Positions 9,036-17,310 of a stretch of 64,000 bases of DNA are shown here, in pieces. Under the pieces are notes generated by a model, which ran no database searches, was not told the origin of the DNA, and saw only the letters and a program-made list of their open reading frames with translations. The DNA is from Chitinophaga eiseniae (lineage in GTDB: Bacteria; Bacteroidota; Bacteroidia; Chitinophagales; Chitinophagaceae), in the NCBI RefSeq assembly GCF_012641265.1, contig NZ_JABAHZ010000006.1:124001-188000 (forward strand), given 5' to 3'. Both the position numbers and the translations under genes were made by a program. Every line of letters begins with the position of its first letter. Positions within the stretch are counted from its first letter, which is position 1.

Positions 9036-10115
9036 ATGCGTAAACATTTTATATTATTCAACACAGCAGTCTGCGGACTGCTGTGTTTTTCTGCCTGCGC
9101 TACTCCAGCCGGTACTCACGTAAACGAATACACGGATACCACCACCATTCAACCGGCGGTAATCACCGAACCCGTACAATTCGATTCCGACGACCCGGCT
9201 ATCTGGGTAAATCCGGCCAATCCCGCACAGAGCCTGGTGATAGGCACTGATAAATCGGCCGAAGGAGCCCTCTACGTATTTGATTTGCAGGGAAAGATCA
9301 AAAAGATAGTACCACATCTCCAGCGGCCCAACAACGTAGACATTGGCTATGGCTTACTGCTCAACGGAAAACGTATAGACTACGCCGTTACTACGGAAAG
9401 GATTACCCATAAACTCCGCTTCTTTTCACTCCCCGACATGGACCCCATCGACAATGGCGGCATTCCTATCTTTGAAGGCGAAACAGGCCATCAATACCGC
9501 GACGGTATGGGCATTGCCATTTACACCAGCAAAACCGGCGAGCAATACGCCATTGCCGGCCGTAAAACCGGGCCGCTGGAAGGAGGCTATTTATGGCAAT
9601 ATCGCTTATCAGACAATGGTAACGGAAAATTAACGGCAACCCTGGTACGTAAATTTGGCCGTTACAGCGGCAAGAAAGAAATTGAGGCTATAGCCGTAGA
9701 CAATGAAGCCGGGTACGTTTACTACTCCGATGAACAGTACGGTGTAAGGCAATATTATGCCGACCCTGAAAAGGGAAATGAAGAGTTGTCGGTATTTGGC
9801 ACCACTGGTTTTACGGAAGATCATGAAGGTATTGCTATCTACAAAACTTCCCCCACCAAAGGATATATCCTGGTATCGGACCAGGGAGCCAATAAATTCC
9901 ATATCTTCAACCGCGAAGGGACCTCCCACCGGCTGTTGAAAGTGGTAAAAGTGAGTGCCAGTCACAGCGACGGGTCGGATATAGTAAGCATTCCGCTGAA
10001 TGAAACGTTCCAACATGGAATGTTTGTCGTGATGAGCGATGACAAAACCTTTCATTACTACCGCTGGGAAGATATTGCCGGGAAACAACTGGAAGTAGTG
10101 CCAACAAAAAAATAG
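9036..10115 (+). CDS. beta-propeller 3-phytase (lipoprotein)
   Basis: A 359-residue protein with a lipoprotein signal (CGLLCFSACATP). The sequence carries beta-propeller phytase landmarks: DSDDPAIWVNPANP near residue 50, VIGTDKSAEGALYVFDLQGK, RPNNVDIGYG, then GMGIAIYTS, EIEAIAVDNEAGYVYYSDE, DHEGIAIY and ILVSDQGANKFHIFNR, ending near the usual family length. These enzymes use calcium to remove phosphate from myo-inositol hexakisphosphate. Together with the following phosphatase it would release phosphate outside the cell. The gene lies 17 bp after the beta-helix gene and 11 bp before the phosphatase gene, so co-transcription is likely. Confidence 0.88.
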   Translation: MRKHFILFNTAVCGLLCFSACATPAGTHVNEYTDTTTIQPAVITEPVQFDSDDPAIWVNPANPAQSLVIGTDKSAEGALYVFDLQGKIKKIVPHLQRPNNVDIGYGLLLNGKRIDYAVTTERITHKLRFFSLPDMDPIDNGGIPIFEGETGHQYRDGMGIAIYTSKTGEQYAIAGRKTGPLEGGYLWQYRLSDNGNGKLTATLVRKFGRYSGKKEIEAIAVDNEAGYVYYSDEQYGVRQYYADPEKGNEELSVFGTTGFTEDHEGIAIYKTSPTKGYILVSDQGANKFHIFNREGTSHRLLKVVKVSASHSDGSDIVSIPLNETFQHGMFVVMSDDKTFHYYRWEDIAGKQLEVVPTKK

Positions 10116-10126
10116 TCTCCTATTAT

Positions 10127-11701
10127 ATGAAATCCATGATCATCGCCAGCCTGTTGCTGGTTACCGGTTTTACCAGTATACAGGCACAGGAAGCTCCTGT
10201 ACAAAAAGTGAAAGCCGTCATTGCGCCGGCACTGCTGCGCGGTCCTTATCTGCAAGCCGCCAGCAGCAACAGTATCGTTATTCGTTGGCGTACCGATGCT
10301 TCCGCCCGCAGCCGGGTAAAGTACGGCACCACACCCGATAAACTGGATCAGCAGACAGACGACCTGGCCCTCAGCACCGAACATAAAGTAAAGCTTACCA
10401 ACCTGCAACCCGGCACCCGCTATTACTATAGCATTGGGAGCTTGAAAGATGTGTTACAAGGCAATGCCGACAATTCTTTTGTGACGCTGCCAGAACCCGG
10501 TAAAACAGGGCTGTACCGCATTGCCGCATTGGGCGATTGCGGCGACAATTCCATTAACCAGCGCCAGGTAAAAGAACAACTGGTGAAATACCTGGGCAGC
10601 AACCACCTCAATGCCTGGATATTACTCGGCGACAACGCCTATCCCGATGGTACCGATGCAGAATATCAGACCAAATTCTTCAATGTGTATAAAGACGACC
10701 TGTTGAAGAAATACCCACTGTTTCCTGCTCCCGGCAACCATGACTATCATGATACCGACCTGAGTGCCAAATACGCACAGGAAACACACCAGACTACTTA
10801 TTACCAGAACTTCACCATGCCGTCAGAAGGAGAATCCGGTGGCGTACCTTCTCACACCTCCTCGTTCTACTCCTTCGATATTGGTAATATTCACTTCCTG
10901 TCGCTCGACAGCTACGGTAAAGAAGACAGCGCCTACCGCCTGTATGACACCCTGGGACCACAGGTACGCTGGATAAAGGAAGACCTGGCCGCCAATAAAA
11001 ACAAAGCCTGGGTAGTAGCCTACTGGCATCATCCTCCCTATACCATGGGTTCGCACAACTCCGATGAAGAAGATGAACTGATCCACATCCGTCAGAACTT
11101 CATCCAGGTACTGGAACGGAATGGTGTAGACCTGGTGCTGAATGGTCATAGTCACGACTATGAAAGATCCCGGCTCATACAAGGCCACTATGGTATGGCC
11201 AACACCTTCGACCCAGCCAAACACAATGTCAGCAACTCTTCCGGACGTTACGACGGCGGCAGCAATGCGACGCCTTACGTGAAAGACAGTGCCCGTAATA
11301 ACGGCACCGTATACGTGGTAAGTGGTTCTGCCGGGAAACTGGGAGGTAAACAAACTACCTTCCCACATAAGGCCATGTATTTTTCAGACGCTGACCACGG
11401 TGGGGTTTCCGTACTGGAAGTGCAGGACAACCGCCTCGACCTGAAATGGGTTTGTGCCGACGGCACGATCCGCGACCAGTTTACCATCATGAAAAATGTG
11501 AATAAACACAGCGATATCACCATTAAGAAAGGACAATCGGCCCTACTCACCGCCTCGTTTATCGGCAACTATAAATGGAACAATAGCAGCGAAACCGGCA
11601 GAAGTATTACCGTAACGCCTACCGCCGCTACCACCAAATACACGGTGACCGATGCATTCAACGTAGTAAAAGATACGTTTACCGTTCATGTGTCTAAGTA
11701 A
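10127..11701 (+). CDS. purple acid phosphatase-like metallophosphoesterase
   Basis: A 524-residue secreted protein (signal MKSMIIASLLLVTGFTSIQA). An N-terminal fibronectin-like domain (RGPYLQAASSNSIVIRW, LQPGTRYYYSIG) precedes a calcineurin-type metallophosphoesterase with its full metal set: GDCGDN near residue 136, GDNAYPDG near 168, GNHDYHD near 203, WHHPPY near 299 and NGHSHDYERS near 338. A C-terminal Ig-like tail (FIGNYKWNNS, ITVTPTAATTKYTV) follows. This architecture matches bacterial purple acid phosphatases that hydrolyse phosphomonoesters. It sits between phytase and peroxidase genes, with the next start one base beyond its stop, so it belongs to the same transcript. Confidence 0.88.
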   Translation: MKSMIIASLLLVTGFTSIQAQEAPVQKVKAVIAPALLRGPYLQAASSNSIVIRWRTDASARSRVKYGTTPDKLDQQTDDLALSTEHKVKLTNLQPGTRYYYSIGSLKDVLQGNADNSFVTLPEPGKTGLYRIAALGDCGDNSINQRQVKEQLVKYLGSNHLNAWILLGDNAYPDGTDAEYQTKFFNVYKDDLLKKYPLFPAPGNHDYHDTDLSAKYAQETHQTTYYQNFTMPSEGESGGVPSHTSSFYSFDIGNIHFLSLDSYGKEDSAYRLYDTLGPQVRWIKEDLAANKNKAWVVAYWHHPPYTMGSHNSDEEDELIHIRQNFIQVLERNGVDLVLNGHSHDYERSRLIQGHYGMANTFDPAKHNVSNSSGRYDGGSNATPYVKDSARNNGTVYVVSGSAGKLGGKQTTFPHKAMYFSDADHGGVSVLEVQDNRLDLKWVCADGTIRDQFTIMKNVNKHSDITIKKGQSALLTASFIGNYKWNNSSETGRSITVTPTAATTKYTVTDAFNVVKDTFTVHVSK

Positions 11702-11702
11702 A

Positions 11703-13532
11703 ATGAAATGGATCATATGGCCGGTATTTACCTTACTGGCCATCTTTTCGGCATGGGGATTTAAGCAAACGCCTGCCGATACAGGTGTAATCAATACTAT
11801 TACTATTTTCCGGGAGGATGCCACCAATTTTGCGGCCGCCTCCCGGGAAATGGAAACAGCCATGCAGGCTATCACTCCCGGCAAACCCGCCAGCATTGAA
11901 CACGCTAAAGCTGCCCTGAAAAAATGCCGGCTGGCCTATAAACACATTGAATACTTCCTCGATTATTTTTTCTTCAGCTCTTCTATGGTGTATAACCGCC
12001 CCGCAAAAACGGAAATAGATGAGCCCTACATGGAATATCAACCTCCCGTCGGACTACAGCAAATGGCGGTATTACTGTTCGATAAAAATCCCTATATCCA
12101 CAAACAGGCATTACTGGATCAGGCTAACCTGGTCAGCTCTTCTGCCGCAGATATCCCCGCACTCCTGTACCAGTTTAAGGCTACCGATAAAGACATTATG
12201 GAAAGCCTGCGGATAGAACTGGTACGCCTATACGCTAATGGCATTACCGGCTATGATGCTCCAGAACTCAAAAGCGGTATCGCCGAAACTGCACAATCGA
12301 TGCGTACGATCCAGGCAGTGCTGCAGCCCTGGCTCAGTACCAGCTCTCCCGAAACACAGGTGGTAAGCCGCTACCTCGTGCAGTGTATCAGCTACCTGGA
12401 ATTGCATACAGATTTCGACCGCTTTAACCGCATGGAATTTCTCACTACCTGCGCTTTACCGCTACAGGAGAGCGTAGGCAATCTAATACGTTACCTGCAA
12501 CTGGATCAGCATACCCGGAGTGCGCTGAACTACAACGCAAAAAATTTATTCAGTAAAGATGCCCTGCGTGCAGCTGCTTTCCCGGGAGGTACGGATACCG
12601 GCGCGTTGCAGGTAAAGTTAGGACGGCAACTCTTTTACGACAAAGCTCTTTCTGGCAATGGGCAACGCAATTGCGCCACCTGTCACCAACCCGATAAATA
12701 TTTCAGCGATGGGCTGCGGACCAGCCTCGCAACCGACGAAAAAAATCATGTCCGCAGAAATGCGCCCAGCCTCTATTATGCGGCATTTCAATATGCCCAG
12801 TTCTGGGATGGCCGCGCTAATACATTATCCAAACAAATACAAACGGTAATTGCCAATCCCGAAGAAATGAACGGGCACCCTGACGTCATCCTCGCCCGGC
12901 TGAACGACAGCAGCGCCTACCGCCAGGCCTTTGCGGCAGCTTTCCCCGGCGACAGTACTCCCGCGATCAGTATGACGCACCTGTCGTCCGCCATTGCCGC
13001 TTATCTCTTTACCTTGTCGCCCCAAACCAGCGCATTCGATGCCTACCTGGCCGGTGATAAAAAAGCGATGATGCCTGCCCAGGTAAACGGGTTTAACCTG
13101 TTTATGGGAAAAGGCCAGTGCGCTACCTGCCACTTTGCACCTTTATTCAATGGCCTCACGCCACCGTTCTACCAAATGACAGAATTCGAAAACCTGGGCA
13201 TGCCGGGTAACGGTAGTCTGCGCCACCCGCAGCCCGACAAAGATGCCGGCCGGTTCGAATATTTTCCCATAGAATTTTATCAACGCGCTTTTAAAACGCC
13301 TACTGTCCGCAATGCTGCCATGACCGCTCCTTACATGCACAATGGCGCCTTCGGTTCCCTGGAAGAAGTGATGGACTTTTACAACGCCGGCGGCGGCAAC
13401 GGGCTGGGAATGAAAGATCCTTATCAAACGTTAACAGCGGCTAAACTGGGACTCAGTACCGGCGAAATGAAAGATATCATCGCCTTCCTGAAGGCGTTGT
13501 CCGATCGCCCGGCAACTACGTACAACTACTGA
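11703..13532 (+). CDS. imelysin-like / di-heme cytochrome c peroxidase fusion
   Basis: About 609 residues from ATG 11703, which lies one base after the preceding stop and begins a signal sequence (MKWIIWPVFTLLAIFSAWG). Residues 30-280 are helical and imelysin-like (KAALKKCRLAYKHIEYFLDYF, then a YMEYQPPVGL segment). The C-terminal half is a CcpA/MauG-type di-heme peroxidase with two heme sites, CATCHQ near residue 324 and CATCHF near 473, plus MTAPYMHNGAFGSLEEVMDF near the end. Such fusions are known in Bacteroidota, where they probably act in the periplasm. Its role at the end of a phytase operon is unclear; iron or redox control of released metal-phytate complexes is one speculative option. 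Confidence 0.85.
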   Translation: MKWIIWPVFTLLAIFSAWGFKQTPADTGVINTITIFREDATNFAAASREMETAMQAITPGKPASIEHAKAALKKCRLAYKHIEYFLDYFFFSSSMVYNRPAKTEIDEPYMEYQPPVGLQQMAVLLFDKNPYIHKQALLDQANLVSSSAADIPALLYQFKATDKDIMESLRIELVRLYANGITGYDAPELKSGIAETAQSMRTIQAVLQPWLSTSSPETQVVSRYLVQCISYLELHTDFDRFNRMEFLTTCALPLQESVGNLIRYLQLDQHTRSALNYNAKNLFSKDALRAAAFPGGTDTGALQVKLGRQLFYDKALSGNGQRNCATCHQPDKYFSDGLRTSLATDEKNHVRRNAPSLYYAAFQYAQFWDGRANTLSKQIQTVIANPEEMNGHPDVILARLNDSSAYRQAFAAAFPGDSTPAISMTHLSSAIAAYLFTLSPQTSAFDAYLAGDKKAMMPAQVNGFNLFMGKGQCATCHFAPLFNGLTPPFYQMTEFENLGMPGNGSLRHPQPDKDAGRFEYFPIEFYQRAFKTPTVRNAAMTAPYMHNGAFGSLEEVMDFYNAGGGNGLGMKDPYQTLTAAKLGLSTGEMKDIIAFLKALSDRPATTYNY

Positions 13533-13576
13533 ATTTTACGAGCCCCGATTTATACTGATACCTTCACTCATTCATA

Positions 13577-13640
13577 GCGATAATTTTGCTCAACAGTTTT
13601 ATCGGAAGAAAGACATGTTTTCCCCAAGCAAAATTATCGC
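13577..13640. promoter_or_regulatory. 14-bp perfect inverted repeat flanking the leader of the next gene
   Basis: GCGATAATTTTGCT (13577-13590) and its exact complement AGCAAAATTATCGC (13627-13640) enclose 36 nt. The right arm ends three bases before the ATG at 13644. It could be a protein-binding operator or an mRNA hairpin that hides the ribosome entry region; its distance from the stop at 13532 also allows a role in ending the upstream transcript. Confidence 0.5.
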
Positions 13641-13643
13641 GAC

Positions 13644-14483
13644 ATGAGAAAATTAATAATCGCGCTGTGCTGCTGTTGCCTCACCGCTCCGGCGCTGCTG
13701 GCCCAATCTGCCCTGAAAATAAAATTACATCCTGTTATTGCTCTGCAGCTGGTAGAGCCGCCAGCATCGCTGGAGGCTGCCTGGAAACTGGCGCACCGCC
13801 AGGACGATCCTGTTACCACCGTTATCCCCCTGCAAGACGTATATGCCAAAGGACACCACCAGCTGTCGGCCCTGGTGGCGAGGATAGATGCCAGCGGCAA
13901 ACCAACCAATAACAGACAGGCTGCACAAATGGGTAAAGAAATAGAAAATATCAACAGCCTCGCTTCAGAAATGGCTGCCTGGCAGCAAAGCCTGGAAATG
14001 AAATATTACAAGCAATTACGCAACCAGGACATAAGTGTACACAAAGCCATCGATGTGCGGGAAGATACTGCCCTGAAAGCGCTTCCGCTGATTACCAGCG
14101 GAGAATATACTGATCCCGATCCCATGAAGGAGAAAGCGGTAAGCAATCAATACTTTAACGAACATATGAAAGCGGCCACCGCTATGCTGGAAAAAGACCG
14201 GCAGTTATGGTTGCAGTTTAAAAAAGAATATCTCAGCGGCCTTGCCCGCTATGATGCCCGGCTGGAGGCCCTCGGATGGGGCGACAACATCAACAACCCG
14301 CTATTAAAACCCGGCGTGGCTAACCTGCAGAAAGGATTGCTGGAACTGGCAGACAAGCTGCTGGAATGCGATCAGAAAATTACTTATACTGCCGCTTCCT
14401 GGTATGGCACGTATCTCGACAGGCCCGAAACCAAACGGCAACAAAAAGAAATTACTATGGCATATTTAAATGTTTCCTTTTAA
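13644..14483 (+). CDS. secreted protein of unknown function
   Basis: A 279-residue protein that I do not recognise. It has a signal peptide (MRKLIIALCCCCLTAPALLA, then QSALKIK) and an otherwise mostly helical, charged sequence with repeated acidic/basic segments (QMGKEIENINSLASEMAAWQ, LEKDRQLWLQFKKEYL, KLLECDQKITYTAASWY). No heme, metal or catalytic motif is visible. It follows the peroxidase gene by 111 bp, has a perfect 14-bp inverted repeat in front of it and a good terminator behind it, so it is either the last gene of the phytase operon or a separately controlled single gene. Confidence 0.7.
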   Translation: MRKLIIALCCCCLTAPALLAQSALKIKLHPVIALQLVEPPASLEAAWKLAHRQDDPVTTVIPLQDVYAKGHHQLSALVARIDASGKPTNNRQAAQMGKEIENINSLASEMAAWQQSLEMKYYKQLRNQDISVHKAIDVREDTALKALPLITSGEYTDPDPMKEKAVSNQYFNEHMKAATAMLEKDRQLWLQFKKEYLSGLARYDARLEALGWGDNINNPLLKPGVANLQKGLLELADKLLECDQKITYTAASWYGTYLDRPETKRQQKEITMAYLNVSF

Positions 14484-14523
14484 TAACTCAGATTTTCATC
14501 GTAAAAACACATGAAGTTGGCAT

Positions 14524-14553
14524 AAGGCGGGTGTCTACCCGCCTTTCTGTTTT
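14524..14553 (+). terminator. rho-independent terminator
   Basis: Nine-bp stem AAGGCGGGT / ACCCGCCTT (14524-14532 with 14537-14545), loop GTCT, followed by a T-rich tail. It closes the transcript of the 13644-14483 gene. Confidence 0.8.
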
Positions 14554-14643
14554 ATAAGCTAAATGCCTTTGCCACATAGCTTTTCATCGACGCTGGTTCC
14601 CTGCCCTGGCGCCGGTCACGAGTATTTTTGCCATTTTTTAATC

Positions 14644-14708
14644 TTGTTTTAGTAGATCAAAACTACTTACCTTTGGTAACTAAACATTCAACCTAACCTG
14701 TAGGTTAG
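14644..14708 (+). promoter_or_regulatory. promoter and operator-like palindromes of the HxlR gene
   Basis: TTG at 14644-14646 and TACCTTTG at 14668-14675, 21 bp apart, match the Bacteroidota promoter pattern. Overlapping and following it are inverted repeats: AGTAG/CTACT (14651-14665), TTACC-TTT-GGTAA (14667-14679) and CTAACCT-GT-AGGTTAG (14693-14708). The palindromes around the -7 element suggest autoregulation by the HxlR-type product. Confidence 0.5.
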
Positions 14709-14722
14709 CAAAACAGTATCAA

Positions 14723-15097
14723 GTGGATCAAAATAATTGTCCCAGCCCGGAACATTGCAAGGGCCAACTGAACGCCATAGGCGACGCACTGTATGCCATC
14801 GGGGGTAAATGGAAGCTACAGATTATCGGCGCATTAATGGACGGTAAAAAGCGTTTCAACGACCTGCAACGCCTGGTTATTGGCATTTCTGCCAAAGTAT
14901 TGTCGAACGAGCTGAAAGAAATGGAGCTAAATGGTTTTATTCACCGCGTAGCACATGCCGATATCAAACATGTGGTGGAGTATGAGTTAACGTCATATAG
15001 TTTTACCCTGGGCAACGTACTCAATGCGTTGTCTGAATGGGGAACGATGCACCGTAAAAAAATTACGGGACGACTGGTGGAAACCGCCGCCCCGTAA
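14723..15097 (+). CDS. HxlR-family transcriptional regulator
   Basis: A 124-residue winged-helix protein starting at GTG 14723; no in-frame ATG is found in the first part of the domain. Near the N-terminus it has CPSPEHC, reminiscent of HxlR members with a redox-active Cys, then IGGKWKLQIIGALMDGKKRF and the recognition segment GISAKVLSNELKEMELNGFI followed by a wing (YELTSYSF). HxlR regulators respond to electrophiles, quinones or other small ligands and usually control a neighbouring gene. Here no partner is transcribed divergently; the adjacent genes are a secreted unknown on the opposite strand and a terminator upstream, so the target is probably itself and something elsewhere. Confidence 0.88.
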   Translation: MDQNNCPSPEHCKGQLNAIGDALYAIGGKWKLQIIGALMDGKKRFNDLQRLVIGISAKVLSNELKEMELNGFIHRVAHADIKHVVEYELTSYSFTLGNVLNALSEWGTMHRKKITGRLVETAAP

Positions 15098-15104
15098 ACA
15101 AATA

Positions 15105-16067
15105 TCACGGAAGCAAGGCAGCTTTCACGGGGCTTTGTAATTCATACCCCTTGCTGCCTTTATATGCATACCGCTCTTCTGCGGTAAAACGGATCTTCTT
15201 TTTCCCTTTCAGCAATGCTTTTACTTCTTCCGGCAGCCGGTCTGTATCATCGGCCGTGGCGGTGCCTTTCAGCGTAATCACGATATCGCGGAAATACTTT
15301 TTATCACTGGCGGGTACCGTGTAGGTACTTGTCCAGGCAGACATATTTTCTTCAGCGCTTACTTCGGTACGCTCTACGCCATATGCAGCCATGATCTGCT
15401 GATAACCACCATTGATACCACCGATGAGGTAATAGTCGCCATCAAAAGGACCACCCGCACCGCCATTCAGATTTTTAAGGAGAAATGCATACTGGTCGTT
15501 GCCTATCAGCAACGGTTTAGGCGTAGGGCACTGGGAAAATGCGCCATAGGCGCCTATCACCGGCTGATACATCCGCAGCTTCCAGCCTCCGTCGGTTAAT
15601 ACAAATTTTGCCAGTCCCAATATGCCGCCGGTAAACCGCGATACCTGGAAACCTTCCGGATCAAACTCAGAGTGATTAAAGCTCATGACTTTATACTGCA
15701 TCCCGGAAGAATCCTTGAAATCCATCACATTCATCAGTCGGGTAGCCACACCGTCCGGAAAAGGAAATACATCGCTGCCTTCATCATAGATATTCAGGTA
15801 AGGCTTGCCCTTGCAGGTTTTACATTCCCAGTTGATCAGCTCATCAAACTTGCCATTGCCGGTACTGCGTTTGTAATGCTGTCCGGGAAACAGCTGCAGC
15901 AAAGCCTTCTGGCCGTCGAAGGTGCCCGGCAATACCAGGTTGCGGTTTTGTAAGATGGTATCACTTACATTTTTCTTTTTGAGGTCTTCACTGACCGATT
16001 GCCCCAGGCTGGCGCTCAGCACGCCCAGCTGGAGAAATACAATAACAAACAAACGTTTCATCATCAA
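15105..16067 (-). CDS. secreted protein of unknown function
   Basis: A 320-residue protein with a signal peptide (MKRLFVIVFLQLGVLSASLG, then QSVSED); three consecutive ATG codons at the start leave a two-residue uncertainty. The mature part contains a CKTCKG motif near residue 81 (too short for heme binding, as no His follows), several Gly-rich turns (NGGAGGPFDGDYYLIGGINGG) and a basic C-terminal region. I do not recognise a family. It converges on the HxlR gene with only seven bases between stop codons. Confidence 0.7.
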   Translation of the reverse strand: MMMKRLFVIVFLQLGVLSASLGQSVSEDLKKKNVSDTILQNRNLVLPGTFDGQKALLQLFPGQHYKRSTGNGKFDELINWECKTCKGKPYLNIYDEGSDVFPFPDGVATRLMNVMDFKDSSGMQYKVMSFNHSEFDPEGFQVSRFTGGILGLAKFVLTDGGWKLRMYQPVIGAYGAFSQCPTPKPLLIGNDQYAFLLKNLNGGAGGPFDGDYYLIGGINGGYQQIMAAYGVERTEVSAEENMSAWTSTYTVPASDKKYFRDIVITLKGTATADDTDRLPEEVKALLKGKKKIRFTAEERYAYKGSKGYELQSPVKAALLP

Positions 16068-16083
16068 TAGAGATTATTTTCGG

Positions 16084-16114
16084 CGCCGTTATTATTACGG
16101 CGGAGGCAAAGGTA
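16084..16114 (-). promoter_or_regulatory. candidate -7 element and leader hairpin of the 15105-16067 gene
   Basis: On the minus strand TACCTTTG (16107-16114) fits the -7 consensus. Downstream of it in the leader, CGCCGT/ACGGCG (16084-16089 with 16097-16102) forms a hairpin with a seven-base loop. No good -33 TTG is present. Confidence 0.35.
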
Positions 16115-16215
16115 CTACTCCCCCTGCCATACCAGCACAGTATCCGGAAAATTTTTCCCGCAGGGCACAGGCCAACTGACATACGGTTGTCACCCCTGGC
16201 GGATAATTTCGGTAT

Positions 16216-17265
16216 ATGAACAGTCAGCAGATAGCATTACTCCGGTTGCGGCAGCAACAACTTATCCAGCCCACCTTTACCCAGGCTGCCGACCTGGTAC
16301 GGTGGATGGGCTGCATGCAGGCCCAGGATTATGCCGGCGCCAAATGGGCCATTGGCATGCGCGTAAAAGGAAGCACCGATGCCTCTATAGAAGCGGCCCT
16401 ACAGGAAGGCACAATCCTGCGCACCCATATCCTGCGGCCCACCTGGCATTTTGTATCTCCGGAAGATATCCGCTGGATATTATCCCTGACAGCTCCGCGC
16501 ATCAAAGCGTTCAATAAAAACCTGCATGCCCGCCTCGGCATCACGGATAAAGACCTGCACCGCAGCAGCCAGGTACTGGGTAAGGCGCTGGCCGGCCAAT
16601 CCCTTGCCCGCACCGCACTGGTACCATTACTGCACAAAGCCCGTATCGATACGGATGATATCCGCCTGGGATTTCACCTCATGCATGCAGAGCTGGAAGG
16701 CATTATATGCAGTGGTCCCCGGCAGGGCAAACAATTTACCTACGCCCTGCTGGACGACAGGGCCGCTCCCGTTGCTGCCATCTCCCGTGAGGAAGCCATT
16801 ACCCGGCTCACGCTGCGGTATTTCCGTAGCCGGGGCCCTGCTACCGTCAACGACTTTCAATGGTGGAGCGGATTGCGTATGCAGGATATCAAAATGGGAT
16901 TAGAGGAGAATAAAGACCTGCTTACCGCGTTCATCGCCAACGGGCAGGCCTATTGGTTCGATGCCGCTATGCCCATGAAAACAATGGCCACCGGTCCTTT
17001 GCTGTTGCCGGCCTACGACGAGTATACTGTGGCGTATAAAGACCGCAGCGATGTATTGCCAGCCTCCCTTATTACTGCTACCGGCTATGGTATCTATAAA
17101 CCTACCGTAGTGAACAAAGGACAGATTGCCGGCACCTGGAGCCGTAAAATTTCCCATCACCACCTGGAAATCGATACCCAATTGCCTGCCGGACCATTGC
17201 GGGCATTGCCCCGCGCCATTGCCGCTTACCGGTCGTTTATGGGCAAAGCGGACAAATTTGGTTAA
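16216..17265 (+). CDS. winged-helix DNA-binding protein, AlkZ/YcaQ-like (HTH_42)
   Basis: A 349-residue cytosolic protein starting at ATG 16216. Motifs typical of PF06224 proteins are visible: MGCMQAQDYAGAKWAIGMR near residue 35, EGTILRTHILRPTWHFV near 75, DIRWIL, then YFRSRGPATVNDFQWW near 198 and LLPAYDEYTVAYKDR near 260. This family includes DNA glycosylases acting on interstrand crosslinks and bulky alkyl adducts (YcaQ, AlkZ); the QxQ-type catalytic motif is represented here by MQAQDY, so a DNA-repair role is plausible but not certain. It stands alone upstream of the HipA-like gene, 45 bp apart, same strand. Confidence 0.8.
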   Translation: MNSQQIALLRLRQQQLIQPTFTQAADLVRWMGCMQAQDYAGAKWAIGMRVKGSTDASIEAALQEGTILRTHILRPTWHFVSPEDIRWILSLTAPRIKAFNKNLHARLGITDKDLHRSSQVLGKALAGQSLARTALVPLLHKARIDTDDIRLGFHLMHAELEGIICSGPRQGKQFTYALLDDRAAPVAAISREEAITRLTLRYFRSRGPATVNDFQWWSGLRMQDIKMGLEENKDLLTAFIANGQAYWFDAAMPMKTMATGPLLLPAYDEYTVAYKDRSDVLPASLITATGYGIYKPTVVNKGQIAGTWSRKISHHHLEIDTQLPAGPLRALPRAIAAYRSFMGKADKFG

Positions 17266-17310
17266 TTTGGCCGCGAATACGCTGATTTAAGTAACGACAA
17301 CCCACATTAG

